A DNA stretch of 43,709 nucleotides from an uncultured Clostridia bacterium (GCA_947627345.1 CANQVS010000018.1:1-43709); one strand, 5' to 3'; positions 7,377 through 16,414 are shown, counted from the first letter of the stretch. Notes: generated from the sequence alone by a model not told the origin. Translations and numbers: made by a program.

Positions 7377-9437
7377 TTATTCCTCTTTGGAGGCCTCGAT
7401 AACCTTAGCGGCTACGTTAGCGGGGGCGTCCTCATAGCGGACAAACTCAAAGGTAAAGCTTCCCCTGCCTTGCGTACACTGGCGGATAAATGTCGCGAAA
7501 TCGTCCATTTCAGCAACGGGAACCTCCGCCTCGACAATTTGCATACCCTTTTCGCCGGCAGGATTCATACCCGTTACGCGTCCGCGTCGTTTATTAACCT
7601 CACCCATAACGTCTCCCATATGGTCGTCAGGAACAGTGGCGGAAAGCGCGCCTATAGGTTCAAGCAGAGTGGGGCTTGCCTGCGGAAGACCGTTTTTATA
7701 CGCAATCATCGCCGCCATTTTAAATGACATTTCTGAGCTGTCTACAGGGTGATATGAACCGTCGTATAGATTAGCTTTAAGACCGACAACGGGATAACCA
7801 GCTAAAGGACCTTTCTGAATAGCTTCTCTAAGTCCCTTCTCAACGGCAGGGAAAAATCCCTTCGGTACAGCACCGCCTACAATCGACTCGCTGAACTCTA
7901 AAGATTCGCTATCGCATGGCGAGAATTCAATCCAAACATCGCCGAACTGTCCGTGACCGCCAGACTGCTTTTTGTGACGGCCCTGAACCTTAACGGACTT
8001 ACGGATAGTTTCTCTGTAGGCAACCTTAGGCGCGTCAAGAACCGCGTCTACATTATATTTGCTCTTTATCTTAGAAACAACAACGTCGAGGTGCTGTTCT
8101 CCAAGACCGTAAATAATCATTTGGTGCGTTTCGTGGTTATGGAAATACTTTATTGTCGGGTCTTCTTCCATAATCTTCTTAACAGCCTGAGCGACCTTAT
8201 CTTCATCTCCCTTTGTCTTGGGCTTAATAGCCATTGAATAAGAAGACACAGGATAACTTATACCCTCTAAGGTTACTTTTCTAAGAGGTGAACAAAGAGT
8301 GTCGCCTGTTTTAACATCATTGAGTTTAGGAATAGCGCCGATATCTCCTGCGCTTATAGCCTGCGCGTCCTCCTGCTTTTTGCCCCTTACTGTAAGAACC
8401 TTTGTAATACGCACTGGCTCGCCTGTACGCATATTAATTACGGGAACGTCACATGAGATTTTTCCCGAAACAGCTTTTATATAAGAAAGCTTTCCGACAA
8501 ACGGGTCGCTTACCGTCTTAAATACAATTCCCGCAGCCGCGCCGTCAGGAGTTACGGAAATTTCAATGGGTTCACCGTTCGGGTCAACTCCGATTTCATT
8601 GTGGGTATCAGCCTTAGGAGCAAGCCAAATCAACGCGTTCAAGAACATATCTATAGCGAATGTGTTATGCGCGTCACCGCAGAACACGGGACAAATAGAG
8701 CCGTCCTTTACGCCCTGTGAAACACCGACGGCGATTTCCTCGGGAGTAAACTCCTCGCCTTCCAAAAACTTGTCTAAAAGCTCCTCGCTTGTTTCGGCAA
8801 CAGCCTCCTTGATAGCCTCTCTCAAGCCCTCTAATCTATCTCCGAGGTCGGGCATATCAGTCGGAACAGCAACTCCGTTTTCGTAGCGGTAAGCGCGGTA
8901 CTCAAAAAGATTTATGTATATTTCAGCCTTGCCGTTCTCAATATAAGGAACAACAACCGGGCATACTGACGGTCCGAAAGTAGATTTTAAATCCTCAAAA
9001 ACTCTATAGAAACGGGCGTTTTCATCACACACACCATTAACAAAGAAAATTTTAGCGATATTCTGTTTAATTGCCGCTTTTACCGCCTTTTCCGTGCCGA
9101 CGCCGACGCCGTCCTTGCCTGAAACCACTATCAAAGCACTGTCGGCGGCACGCATACCCTCGCTTACTCCTCCCTCAAAGTCAAAAAGTCCGGGAGTATC
9201 AATAAGGTTAATTTTAGTATTTTTCCACTCTATAGGAGCTACTGCCGTCATAAGTGAAACGTGGCGTTTAATTTCCTCTGCATCATAATCAAGCACAGTA
9301 TTTCCGTCGTTCACATTTCCGAGACGGTCGCTTGCCTTTGCAAGATAAAGCATAGACTCCGCAAGCGAAGTTTTTCCGCAGCCCGAGTGTCCCGCGAGCG
9401 CGATATTAAGAATGTTTTTAGCGTTATATTGTTTCAA
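7377..9437 (-). CDS. EF-G-like translational GTPase
   Basis: A 686-residue homologue of elongation factor G with the full multi-domain layout. The G domain is at about 1-270, with the P-loop AGHSGCGKTS (Lys22) and DTPG at 80-83. A domain II region contains VGKLSYIKAVSGKIS, and domains III-V follow, including the domain IV stretch GHGQFGDVWIEFSP. It resembles the divergent EF-G paralogues of Firmicutes rather than the fusA copy that sits with the str ribosomal genes. Where EF-G has the guanine-specificity motif NKxD, this protein reads FVNGVCDEN (134-138): the Lys is absent and the spacing is altered. The start is TTG at 9437, with AAAGGG about ten bases upstream. The gene is monocistronic behind a good promoter. 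Confidence 0.88.
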   Translation of the reverse strand: MKQYNAKNILNIALAGHSGCGKTSLAESMLYLAKASDRLGNVNDGNTVLDYDAEEIKRHVSLMTAVAPIEWKNTKINLIDTPGLFDFEGGVSEGMRAADSALIVVSGKDGVGVGTEKAVKAAIKQNIAKIFFVNGVCDENARFYRVFEDLKSTFGPSVCPVVVPYIENGKAEIYINLFEYRAYRYENGVAVPTDMPDLGDRLEGLREAIKEAVAETSEELLDKFLEGEEFTPEEIAVGVSQGVKDGSICPVFCGDAHNTFAIDMFLNALIWLAPKADTHNEIGVDPNGEPIEISVTPDGAAAGIVFKTVSDPFVGKLSYIKAVSGKISCDVPVINMRTGEPVRITKVLTVRGKKQEDAQAISAGDIGAIPKLNDVKTGDTLCSPLRKVTLEGISYPVSSYSMAIKPKTKGDEDKVAQAVKKIMEEDPTIKYFHNHETHQMIIYGLGEQHLDVVVSKIKSKYNVDAVLDAPKVAYRETIRKSVKVQGRHKKQSGGHGQFGDVWIEFSPCDSESLEFSESIVGGAVPKGFFPAVEKGLREAIQKGPLAGYPVVGLKANLYDGSYHPVDSSEMSFKMAAMIAYKNGLPQASPTLLEPIGALSATVPDDHMGDVMGEVNKRRGRVTGMNPAGEKGMQIVEAEVPVAEMDDFATFIRQCTQGRGSFTFEFVRYEDAPANVAAKVIEASKEE

Positions 9438-9502
9438 AATAATACAACCCTTTCATTGTAGATTTTAGCAAATTCAATAAATTGCAAACATTTCACTTTA
9501 AA

Positions 9503-9531
9503 ATTATATCATTTTTGTAGAATATGCACAA
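9503..9531 (-). promoter_or_regulatory. Promoter of the EF-G-like gene
   Basis: On the minus strand TTGTGC (9526-9531) and TATAAT (9503-9508) are 17 bp apart, about 65 bp before the TTG start. Confidence 0.7.
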
Positions 9532-9555
9532 TAGAAAATGTAAAAATATAAACTT

Positions 9556-9588
9556 AAAACCCGCACAAAATAAAAGTGCGGGTTTTGT
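9556..9588 (-). terminator. Terminator of the citrate synthase gene
   Basis: The stem AAACCCGCAC / GTGCGGGTTT encloses an A-rich loop. The minus-strand transcript reads on into GGGTTTTAAGTTT. It lies about 85 bp past the citrate synthase stop. Confidence 0.85.
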
Positions 9589-9669
9589 GCATTATGCTAT
9601 TTTTACTGTCATTTTGAACAAAAGTAAATTAAAATCCGTTTTAAAATGATTTTTAATTTATCTTTTAAC

Positions 9670-11037
9670 TTATCTTTCGCCTAACTTTTTGTAATCCTTA
9701 TGTGCGGAGATACTCATATATGCGGGTCGGATAATCTTATTGCCGTTAATAAGTTCCTCCATACGGTGAGCGCTCCAACCTGCAATTCTCGCAATGGCAA
9801 AAAGCGGAGTATAAAGCTCAGTCGGAAGATTCAGCATATTGTAGATAAACCCGCTGTAAAAATCGACATTGGCGGAAACGCCCTTATAAATCTTCTTTTT
9901 CTCCGCAATAACCTTGGGAGCAAGCTCCTCAACGCTCTTATATAGCCCGTATTCTTTTTCAAGTCCTTTAGCTATCGCTAATTTCTCCGTAAAGCTTTTG
10001 AGAATACACGCGCGGGGGTCGGAAATTGAGTAAACAGCGTGACCCATTCCGTAGATTAGACCGCTGCGGTCAAAGGCTTTTTTATCGAGAATATCCCCGA
10101 GATACTTTTCAACCTGTTCTTCATCAGTCCAATCCTTAACATTAATCTTTAAATCCTCAAACATCTTGCTTACCCTTACATTTGCGCCGCCGTGCTTAGG
10201 TCCTTTTAATGAACAAAGCGCCGCTGAAATTGCGGAGTATGTGTCAGTTCCCGAGGATGTTACAACGTGGGTAGTAAACGATGAATTATTTCCTCCGCCG
10301 TGTTCAGCGTGAAGAACAAGCGCCATATCTAAAACCTTTGCCTCCAAATCCGTGTACTTTTGGTCGGGGCGCAGGAGAGTTAAGACAACCTCCGCAGTTG
10401 ACTTTTTCGGGTCCGCAACGTGGATAAACAAGCTCTGATTGCGAAGATAGTGATTATACGCCTGGTAACCGTAAACCGAAAGCAACGGGAACACCGAGAT
10501 AAGCTGCATACATTGGCGCAACACATTTTCGATTGAAGTATCGTTGGGGTTAGAATCGTAACAATAAAGCGTTAAAACGGAGCGCGCGAGGGTATTCATC
10601 ATATCTGCCGACGGGGCTTTCATAATTACATCGCGTACAAAATTCGTGGGCAATGTACGGTAAGCTCCGAGCATATCCGTAAATTCTGATAGCTCATTTT
10701 TGTCAGGCATTTCTCCGAAAAGCAGGAGATACACAACCTCCTCAAATCCAAAACGTCCGTCATCTACGAAACCTTTTACAATGTCATTTATATTATATCC
10801 GCGATAGAAAAGCTTACCGTCGCAAGGCACGACTTTTCCGTCAACGACCTTGTTCTGTACAATTTCGGAAATATCCGTAAGTCCCGTACGCACGCCTTTT
10901 CCGTCAATATCGCGAAGTCCTCTTTTAACGTCATATTTAGCGTAAAGCTCTTTGTCAATCACCGAATTTTTCATAAGCTTTTCTGTTAAAGAGCTTAGTT
11001 TTCGGTTAGTTTCATAATATGCTAAATCCTTAGGCAA
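9670..11037 (-). CDS. gltA: Citrate synthase
   Basis: A 455-residue enzyme that condenses oxaloacetate with acetyl-CoA to give citrate in the cytoplasm. The three catalytic residues are in recognisable motifs: His246 in LHAEHGGGNNSSF, His282 in GPKHGGAN and Asp392 in VDFYSGF. YGMGHAVYSISDPRA (329-343) is the family signature. The N-terminal 40 residues are longer than in the short archaeal and Bacillus type, as often seen in Clostridia. There is no other TCA-cycle gene beside it, so it may supply 2-oxoglutarate for glutamate synthesis. AAAGGAAG precedes the ATG, and a strong hairpin sits in the upstream region. Confidence 0.95.
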   Translation of the reverse strand: MPKDLAYYETNRKLSSLTEKLMKNSVIDKELYAKYDVKRGLRDIDGKGVRTGLTDISEIVQNKVVDGKVVPCDGKLFYRGYNINDIVKGFVDDGRFGFEEVVYLLLFGEMPDKNELSEFTDMLGAYRTLPTNFVRDVIMKAPSADMMNTLARSVLTLYCYDSNPNDTSIENVLRQCMQLISVFPLLSVYGYQAYNHYLRNQSLFIHVADPKKSTAEVVLTLLRPDQKYTDLEAKVLDMALVLHAEHGGGNNSSFTTHVVTSSGTDTYSAISAALCSLKGPKHGGANVRVSKMFEDLKINVKDWTDEEQVEKYLGDILDKKAFDRSGLIYGMGHAVYSISDPRACILKSFTEKLAIAKGLEKEYGLYKSVEELAPKVIAEKKKIYKGVSANVDFYSGFIYNMLNLPTELYTPLFAIARIAGWSAHRMEELINGNKIIRPAYMSISAHKDYKKLGER

Positions 11038-11079
11038 TATAAACCACTTCCTTTAAGCTGTATTGCACAAAGTAAACGC

Positions 11080-11108
11080 AAAAGGGGACGGTGCACCCAT
11101 CCCCTTTT
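11080..11108 (-). terminator. Hairpin between amylase and citrate synthase
   Basis: AAAAGGGGA and TCCCCTTTT form a 9-bp stem around CGGTGCACCCA. The minus-strand continuation is TTTTGCGTTTAC. It is about 140 bp beyond the amylase stop and 43 bp before the gltA start. It could end the amylase transcript or act as an attenuator in the gltA leader. Confidence 0.6.
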
Positions 11109-11200
11109 TATTAAACAAAATAAACTTTTATATGTTTTAATTATCAAATAATTAACATAACCTCGTTTTTCTTAATAGCTGGTTATTTGTGCGTAATTTT

Positions 11201-11227
11201 CTATGTTGGAAATATATTATAACATAG
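11201..11227. other. Imperfect inverted repeat downstream of amylase
   Basis: CTATGTT and AACATAG form a 7-bp stem around an AT-rich loop, about 20 bp past the amylase stop. It lacks a clear T-run and is perhaps a 3' mRNA stabilising structure. Confidence 0.35.
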
Positions 11228-11245
11228 ATTTTGGTAAAAAGCAAA

Positions 11246-13480
11246 TTATTTTAAGTAGCTTCCGTTTGTTCCGATTTTACCACTTATTCCTTTAAATCCT
11301 CCTGCACAGCACACATAAACTCTCATATTTCCCCTTGAGAGGTTTCCGACAGTAAGAGTTCCGTTTGAAACGTTCTGAACATCGCCTGTTACAGCGTCCA
11401 CATAACGTCCGTTGGGAAGATTATTAAAGGTTGCTCCTCCGCTGATTGCAACACATGCGAGTGAATCAACACCGTTTTCGGTATAACGGCGGGTAAATGC
11501 TATACCACCGTTGTTTACAGCGGAATACTGTCCCTTTTGGAGCGCGGGAATTTCTCTGCGGATACGGTTAAGCTGGCTCAAATGAACGGCTAACGGCTTG
11601 CTTAAAGTTGAAGCGACCGCACCGCTCGCGGTGTACTGACCGAAGTCGGACGCGGAAACATTGCCCTCAATGTTGTCTCCGAAATACGCGCGTCCTGTGG
11701 TTGAAAGCGGAGCGTTAGGTCCTACGTCTATTTGCTGTCCCTTTTGGAACTCAATCTCCGAACCGTAGTAAACGCAGGGAATACCGCGGAAAGTAAACAT
11801 CAAGTCCATATTCTCAGCCCATGCGTCCGTACCGCCTACATAACGGGTTTTCTGGCAGAAGTCGGGGCTGTAGTCGTGCGAGTCAACGTAAACAACATTC
11901 CATGTAGAATCGTTAAAGTACTGGTCTTCCTCTTTAGCTTTCTGATAAGCATTGTTTGCGTTCTCAAACGCCCAGTGCATTCTGAAGTCGATTACACCTG
12001 TACCGTTGCTCTTGCTCTTATCAGGCGTATGATATGTGTTGTTGCTGTTCAAAAGAGCATTTGTACTTGTCTGTTTAATATCACGATTAGAATAATCGCC
12101 AAAATGCTTAATTGAATTCTGGTAGTTTGAATCCATATTAGTATTGCTCCAGTTATTAGTCCATGGAGAATCGGTTTCCTTCCAGGTGTAGAAGAACGGT
12201 GTATTGGAAAGTCCGCCCTCGTTTACAAGGTCGTGAGTTCTTGCGCATACTTCACCGTATATAAAGAAATTCTTGACTGCATTAAACGCAGGGAAATATG
12301 CGCTGTTGAGAGTCCAGCGGTTAATGTGCTTTTCTGTATCAAGACGGAATCCGTCAACACCCATATCAACATACTGCATATATGAATCCTTAATATAGTT
12401 TACTACCTCGGGATTTTCAGTATTAACATCAACACAGTCGCCGTCTATCTGCCCTGTCTGCTCAGTATATGAACCCCAGGACAGGTTTTTGTCATGATGA
12501 TAGTAATTATTTACATCATGATTTTTACCGTCGGTATTTTTGAGAATCGCAAGTCTTGCCTGATACTGGGAATCACCGTCAAGACTGTCATAATTTGGAT
12601 AGGATTTCATAAATTCAGAGCCCTTAACGGGAACCATACAGTCTATTGAACCAAGGTCCTTGATGGATTTATACTCCTTGGTAAAAAGCTGTCCCAGCTT
12701 TGTTTCGCCGAAGTTGCCCGTGTGATTCCATACAACGTCCTGTATAATTTTGATTCCCTTTTCGTGAGCGGCGTCTATTAAATCCTGATATGTACAGTCA
12801 TTCGACTCATAACGCGGGTCAACCTTGCTGAAATCAAAGGCGTGATAGCCGTGGTAATCGTAACCCGAAGCGTTCTCTACAATAGGTGTAATCCAGATTG
12901 CGGAGAAACCGAGAGCCTTAATATAATCGAGCTTTTGGATAAGTCCCTTAAAATCTCCGCGCCACGGAGTATCGCTGTCCGGGTTATTTGCCTTACCGTC
13001 ATCCCAGCAGTGGACGTTATTAGACTTATCTCCGTCGTAAAAACGGGTGGTAATTACAAAGTAAATACTGTCTTCACGCATATCGGTACGGTCAAAACTG
13101 CCACCCTCACCGGGATTTTTCGATGACCAGCGTTTATTCTTATACCACCATTCGCCTGTTTCACGGCTAAGCTCTGCCGACTGAACTCCGTTAGCAACAA
13201 AAAGCATATTAATTTTTGTCTTATCGGAGAAGCTGTAGCGATACCAGTTACCGCCCTCGCTTGTCATACTTTCGCCCGGATATGTGGTTGAAATATTGGT
13301 TGGCAGACTGTTCCAATAGTAAATTGTAGGCACTGCATTTTCGCAGTAATAGTGGACTGTTATCCCTGCCGCGGACGAGTCCGTTTTCTTTACTGTAGCG
13401 GCAGATGTGGAAACAATTGCAACGCTTGCAATTATTGCAACAGTTAAAACAGCCGCTATAATTTTCTTTACACGTTTCAT
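11246..13480 (-). CDS. Secreted alpha-amylase (GH13) with starch-binding module
   Basis: A 744-residue exported endo-amylase. Residues 1-28 are a signal peptide (MKRVKKIIAAVLTVAII, then STSAA). Residues 38-118 look like a CBM25/26 starch-binding module (TVHYYCENAVPTIYYWN, WYRYSF, WWYKNKRW). The GH13 barrel starts near 138. Its conserved regions are DVVWNH (248-253), GFRLDT with nucleophile Asp381, YGEV with acid Glu410, and VDSHD with Asp536. A C-terminal beta domain ends the protein, with no sortase motif, dockerin or SLH domain, so it is probably released or held by the binding module. The ATG at 13480 was chosen because GGAGG lies six bases upstream; an upstream in-frame start would spoil the signal peptide. 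Confidence 0.95.
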   Translation of the reverse strand: MKRVKKIIAAVLTVAIIASVAIVSTSAATVKKTDSSAAGITVHYYCENAVPTIYYWNSLPTNISTTYPGESMTSEGGNWYRYSFSDKTKINMLFVANGVQSAELSRETGEWWYKNKRWSSKNPGEGGSFDRTDMREDSIYFVITTRFYDGDKSNNVHCWDDGKANNPDSDTPWRGDFKGLIQKLDYIKALGFSAIWITPIVENASGYDYHGYHAFDFSKVDPRYESNDCTYQDLIDAAHEKGIKIIQDVVWNHTGNFGETKLGQLFTKEYKSIKDLGSIDCMVPVKGSEFMKSYPNYDSLDGDSQYQARLAILKNTDGKNHDVNNYYHHDKNLSWGSYTEQTGQIDGDCVDVNTENPEVVNYIKDSYMQYVDMGVDGFRLDTEKHINRWTLNSAYFPAFNAVKNFFIYGEVCARTHDLVNEGGLSNTPFFYTWKETDSPWTNNWSNTNMDSNYQNSIKHFGDYSNRDIKQTSTNALLNSNNTYHTPDKSKSNGTGVIDFRMHWAFENANNAYQKAKEEDQYFNDSTWNVVYVDSHDYSPDFCQKTRYVGGTDAWAENMDLMFTFRGIPCVYYGSEIEFQKGQQIDVGPNAPLSTTGRAYFGDNIEGNVSASDFGQYTASGAVASTLSKPLAVHLSQLNRIRREIPALQKGQYSAVNNGGIAFTRRYTENGVDSLACVAISGGATFNNLPNGRYVDAVTGDVQNVSNGTLTVGNLSRGNMRVYVCCAGGFKGISGKIGTNGSYLK

Positions 13481-13532
13481 TTCAATCCTCCTTAGTAGAG
13501 TAAACCTAATCAATTATAATTATAATATAAAT

Positions 13533-13573
13533 CGGATACTTCAATTTTCGATTAAAGAATTTTGAAATATCCG
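13533..13573 (-). terminator. Imperfect hairpin after the HAD gene
   Basis: Two 17-base arms (CGGATACTTCAATTTTC and GAATTTTGAAATATCCG) match at 14 positions. The structure begins 33 bp beyond the Cof-type HAD stop. Its tail on the minus strand is ATTTATATT, so it is a weak terminator at best. It also overlaps the amylase upstream region. Confidence 0.45.
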
Positions 13574-13605
13574 AAACGTAAAATTTACTGTAAAAATTTT
13601 GTGCA

Positions 13606-14412
13606 TTATGATAATAATATTTTCAACGCTTTTGCTATACCGTCACTGTCGCAGTCGTCGGTCACCATATTTGCCTTTGATTTAACACTATCGTCCGCAT
13701 TTCCCATAGCAACGCCCATTCCCGCGGCCTCTAACATAGATATGTCGTTGTGATTATCGCCGAAAGCTATAACCTCGCTAAGCGATATTCCCATATCTTT
13801 TGCAATAATTTCAAGCCCTATCCCCTTGCTGACGGTTTTCGGCATAACCTCAAGATACCAAGGAGCGGAAAAATAAATATCAAGCTCTTTATAAAATCTT
13901 TCTTTTAAAATCTTTTTGAGTTTTCTGAGCTTTTCGTTTTCATCTACGATTACAATTTTATGCAGATTAAAATCAGCAAACCTCGCTATATCATCAACCT
14001 TTTCGGGTATTATTCCGTTGTTTGAGAGCGAGGGCATATTTGAAAACGCGTTTTGCTTTCTGTCACAATACATTTTTCCGTTCTTGTGAACGACCGTCAT
14101 TGCGGAAGTCGGGCGGACAAGACTGTATACAGGCTCTATATATTTTTTATCGAGATACGTTTTTGAAACCGTCTCGCCCTCAGAGTTATAAATCGCACCG
14201 CCGTTAAAGCTCATACGATATCCTCCGTAGCGGTCAATCTCAAGCTCTTTAAAAAAAGGCATTACTCCTTTAGGGAATCTGCCCGACGCAATCGCAAGCT
14301 TTATTCCGAGTTTCTGCGCGTTTATGAGCGCTTCTTTTGTTTCAGGTGTAATAACCTTTTCTCTGTTAACAAGGGTATCGTCTATGTCGAGCGCAATAAG
14401 TTTATACTTCAT
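13606..14412 (-). CDS. Cof-type HAD-IIB sugar-phosphate phosphatase
   Basis: A 268-residue cytoplasmic phosphatase of the Cof/YidA group. Motif I is DIDDTL at residues 9-14 with nucleophile Asp9. Motif II is IASGR near 42. A C2 cap fills roughly 85-185. Motifs III and IV are the late Lys and FGDNHNDISMLEAAG near 215-230, followed by the typical VAMGNADDSVKSKAN. Members dephosphorylate sugar phosphates or cofactors such as FMN and PLP; the substrate here is unknown. It starts three bases after the Sir2 stop and is the last gene of that operon. Confidence 0.9.
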   Translation of the reverse strand: MKYKLIALDIDDTLVNREKVITPETKEALINAQKLGIKLAIASGRFPKGVMPFFKELEIDRYGGYRMSFNGGAIYNSEGETVSKTYLDKKYIEPVYSLVRPTSAMTVVHKNGKMYCDRKQNAFSNMPSLSNNGIIPEKVDDIARFADFNLHKIVIVDENEKLRKLKKILKERFYKELDIYFSAPWYLEVMPKTVSKGIGLEIIAKDMGISLSEVIAFGDNHNDISMLEAAGMGVAMGNADDSVKSKANMVTDDCDSDGIAKALKILLS

Positions 14413-14415
14413 AAA

Positions 14416-15138
14416 TCATACCTTAATTTTTGATAAAACTTCCCCGACTTTTTCGTGGAAAACCAAATCCGCTCCGCCGTCCATAGGGGTCGGGTCACGG
14501 TTTATTAAAATCAAGGAACTTCCGCCGAAATAACTTACCATCCCCGCGGCAGGATAAACAGTAAGGCTCGTTCCCGCGATTATAAGCACATCTGCGCGGG
14601 AAATAGCGTTAACGGCTTTTCGCACGGTTATGTCGTCTAAACCCTCCTCGTAAAGAACTACATCGGGCTTTATAATACCTCCGCACTCGTCGCAGTAAGG
14701 AATAGTGACGGCGGACTTTACATATCGCGCGTCAAAGAATTTCGAGCAGTTTTGGCAATGATTTTTATGCACAGTACCGTGTAACTCATAAACGGCTTTA
14801 CTTCCTGCTTTTTGGTGAAGTCCGTCGATATTCTGCGTTATGACCGCTTTTAATTTTCCGACTCTTTCAAGCTCCGCCAACTTTTTATGCGCAGGATTCG
14901 GCTCAATATCAAGCTCAAGCATTTTATCCTTATAATATCTGTAAAATTCCGCTGTATTTCTCATAAAAAACGTATGGCTCAAAATCTGTTCCGGCGGATA
15001 ATCGTACTTTTGATTATAAAGTCCGTCCTTGCTCCTGAAATCGGGAATACCGCTTTCCGTACTTACTCCCGCACCTCCGAAAAAAACAATATTATCAGAG
15101 CCGTCAATTATTTTTTGAAGTTTTTCAATGTTATTCAT
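14416..15138 (-). CDS. cobB: Sir2-family NAD-dependent protein deacylase
   Basis: A 240-residue sirtuin that would remove acyl groups from lysines while consuming NAD. The Rossmann motif GAGVSTESGIPDFRS is at about 22-36, TQNIDGLH at 101-108, and catalytic His120 sits in ELHGTVH. The four zinc cysteines are Cys128, Cys131, Cys149 and Cys152 (CQNC, CDEC). All key residues are present, so it should be active. The ATG at 15138 has GGGAG upstream; the in-frame ATG at 15183 overlaps the preceding regulator and was rejected. It lies four bases after the Xre gene and three before the HAD gene. Confidence 0.92.
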   Translation of the reverse strand: MNNIEKLQKIIDGSDNIVFFGGAGVSTESGIPDFRSKDGLYNQKYDYPPEQILSHTFFMRNTAEFYRYYKDKMLELDIEPNPAHKKLAELERVGKLKAVITQNIDGLHQKAGSKAVYELHGTVHKNHCQNCSKFFDARYVKSAVTIPYCDECGGIIKPDVVLYEEGLDDITVRKAVNAISRADVLIIAGTSLTVYPAAGMVSYFGGSSLILINRDPTPMDGGADLVFHEKVGEVLSKIKV

Positions 15139-15142
15139 AGCA

Positions 15143-15334
15143 CTACTCCCAAAAAAGTTCGTCCAGCGTTTTTCCGAGAACACGGCAGATTGAAACGCAC
15201 AGCCTGATTGTCGGGTTGTAGTCGCCCTTTTCTATCGCGTTTATCGTCTGTCTTGATACGCCGACCCTGTCGGCAAGATTCTGCTGGGACATATCAAGCG
15301 CCGCGCGCGCGCTTTTTAACCTTAGATTTTTCAT
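15143..15334 (-). CDS. Xre-family regulator (short HTH protein)
   Basis: A 63-residue Cro/C1-type repressor consisting of a single HTH domain: ALDMSQQNLADRVGVSRQTI, then AIEKGDYNPTI, ending in LDELFWE. This compact type is usually encoded next to small membrane proteins of the kind found immediately upstream. Its ATG overlaps the membrane-protein stop by one base (TAATG), implying translational coupling. It probably controls its own operon, although that is inferred from arrangement only. Confidence 0.88.
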   Translation of the reverse strand: MKNLRLKSARAALDMSQQNLADRVGVSRQTINAIEKGDYNPTIRLCVSICRVLGKTLDELFWE

Positions 15335-15858
15335 TATTCGTCCTCTGTATGCTTTTTATTTACAGTATATTTTACCATAATCGCAACCGAAATAGCAAGA
15401 AAAACAACCGAAAGCAAAGCGGGGAAAATTCCCATACTCAATTCTCCGTTGTAAATTAAAATTTCACCGTTTTGAATACCCCTTATAAATTCACAGCCGT
15501 TTAAGACCGCTACGGCTAATAATATTAAGACGTACACAACATTCAACTTTCCCGAAACGCCGAAATAGGCGTCTTTTATAATACATATTACAGTGAGAAC
15601 GACTACGGATAAAAGCAATCCGATGAGCATCTGAATGGAAGTCTGCGCCCATTTTATCTCACAAACATCTAAAACGGCGCAAAGTATAATATAGAACAGA
15701 AGTACAAAAAATGAATATTTATAAGCGTTGTTACGCGCTGAAAGTTGACGCTCGTCATATCTGCTTTCCGAATACCTGTTTTTCAAAATCACAAGAACCG
15801 CAAAAACGGCTAAAAATACCATTCCTATAATTACCGCGAAAAGATTATCTGAATTCAT
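15334..15858 (-). CDS. Small integral membrane protein with DERQ motif
   Basis: A 174-residue protein with four to five predicted membrane helices (about 7-25, 48-68, 74-95, 105-120 and 142-163). Between helices 1 and 2 is a cytoplasmic RYDERQLSARNNAY segment, a motif I associate with small membrane proteins paired with short Xre regulators. The function is unknown. It is the intact paralogue of the broken gene immediately upstream and overlaps the regulator by one base. A ribosome-binding site (AAGGAGGAAAA-type) precedes the ATG. Confidence 0.75.
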   Translation of the reverse strand: MNSDNLFAVIIGMVFLAVFAVLVILKNRYSESRYDERQLSARNNAYKYSFFVLLFYIILCAVLDVCEIKWAQTSIQMLIGLLLSVVVLTVICIIKDAYFGVSGKLNVVYVLILLAVAVLNGCEFIRGIQNGEILIYNGELSMGIFPALLSVVFLAISVAIMVKYTVNKKHTEDE

Positions 15859-15869
15859 AATTTTCCTCC

Positions 15870-16414
15870 TTATAAGGTTTCCTTTTTATCCATTGAAAGT
15901 CTAACTGTAATTGCTGTAGCGAGTACCGCAAATACTATAGCGGCCGCAACAAGCAATGCTAAAAATGTCAACAACTCTCTATATACAAACGGGACGCCTG
16001 TAACAAAATGCAAAAATAAGCTTTCAAGAAATAAAAAACAGGACCCAAGGTAAAGCTCAATTATACTAATTTTATTCCACTTGACACTACTGTTAAAACC
16101 CATATTTGCTCCCGATACGATTGCGATAAATTCAAAAACAGCAAACGCAATAAGCAACCCAAAATATATCTGTATATCAAAATGCGCCCAGTAAAAGTTT
16201 AAATTACGGCATAACAGGCACACCATTAATATCCGACAAGCGTAACTAATGAAATCTTGTAAGCCTTACCTCTTTTTATCATTTGCCGTTCATCAAATTT
16301 TTCGAGCTTTTTTATAAGCCTTGAAATCAAGATGATAATTACGCTTAATATCAAACCTACAGCCAAACCGATAAAAATATCCAAACTGAATTTCGGGCTT
16401 AACCAACCATACAT
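15870..16414 (-). pseudogene. Frameshifted paralogue of the DERQ membrane protein
   Basis: Two open frames, 16226-16414 (62 aa) and 15870-16226 (118 aa), together match the neighbouring 174-residue membrane protein. The first supplies helix 1 and KFDERQMIKRGKAYKISLVT. The second continues from NFYWAHFDIQIYFGLL, which aligns with EIKWAQTSIQMLIGLL of the intact gene. Aligning the two genes, the distance between AYK and the WA-x(3)-IQ segment is short by exactly one base plus the stop, so one missing base explains the break. The junction is TAATG, so reinitiation could still produce both pieces. A consensus promoter and GGAGAG precede the first part. A sequencing error is also possible. Confidence 0.7.

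Noticed and set aside
15139..15183. Longer N-terminus for the Sir2 protein
   Set aside because: It would overlap the Xre gene, adds residues not typical of sirtuins, and lacks the GGGAG site present before the ATG at 15138.
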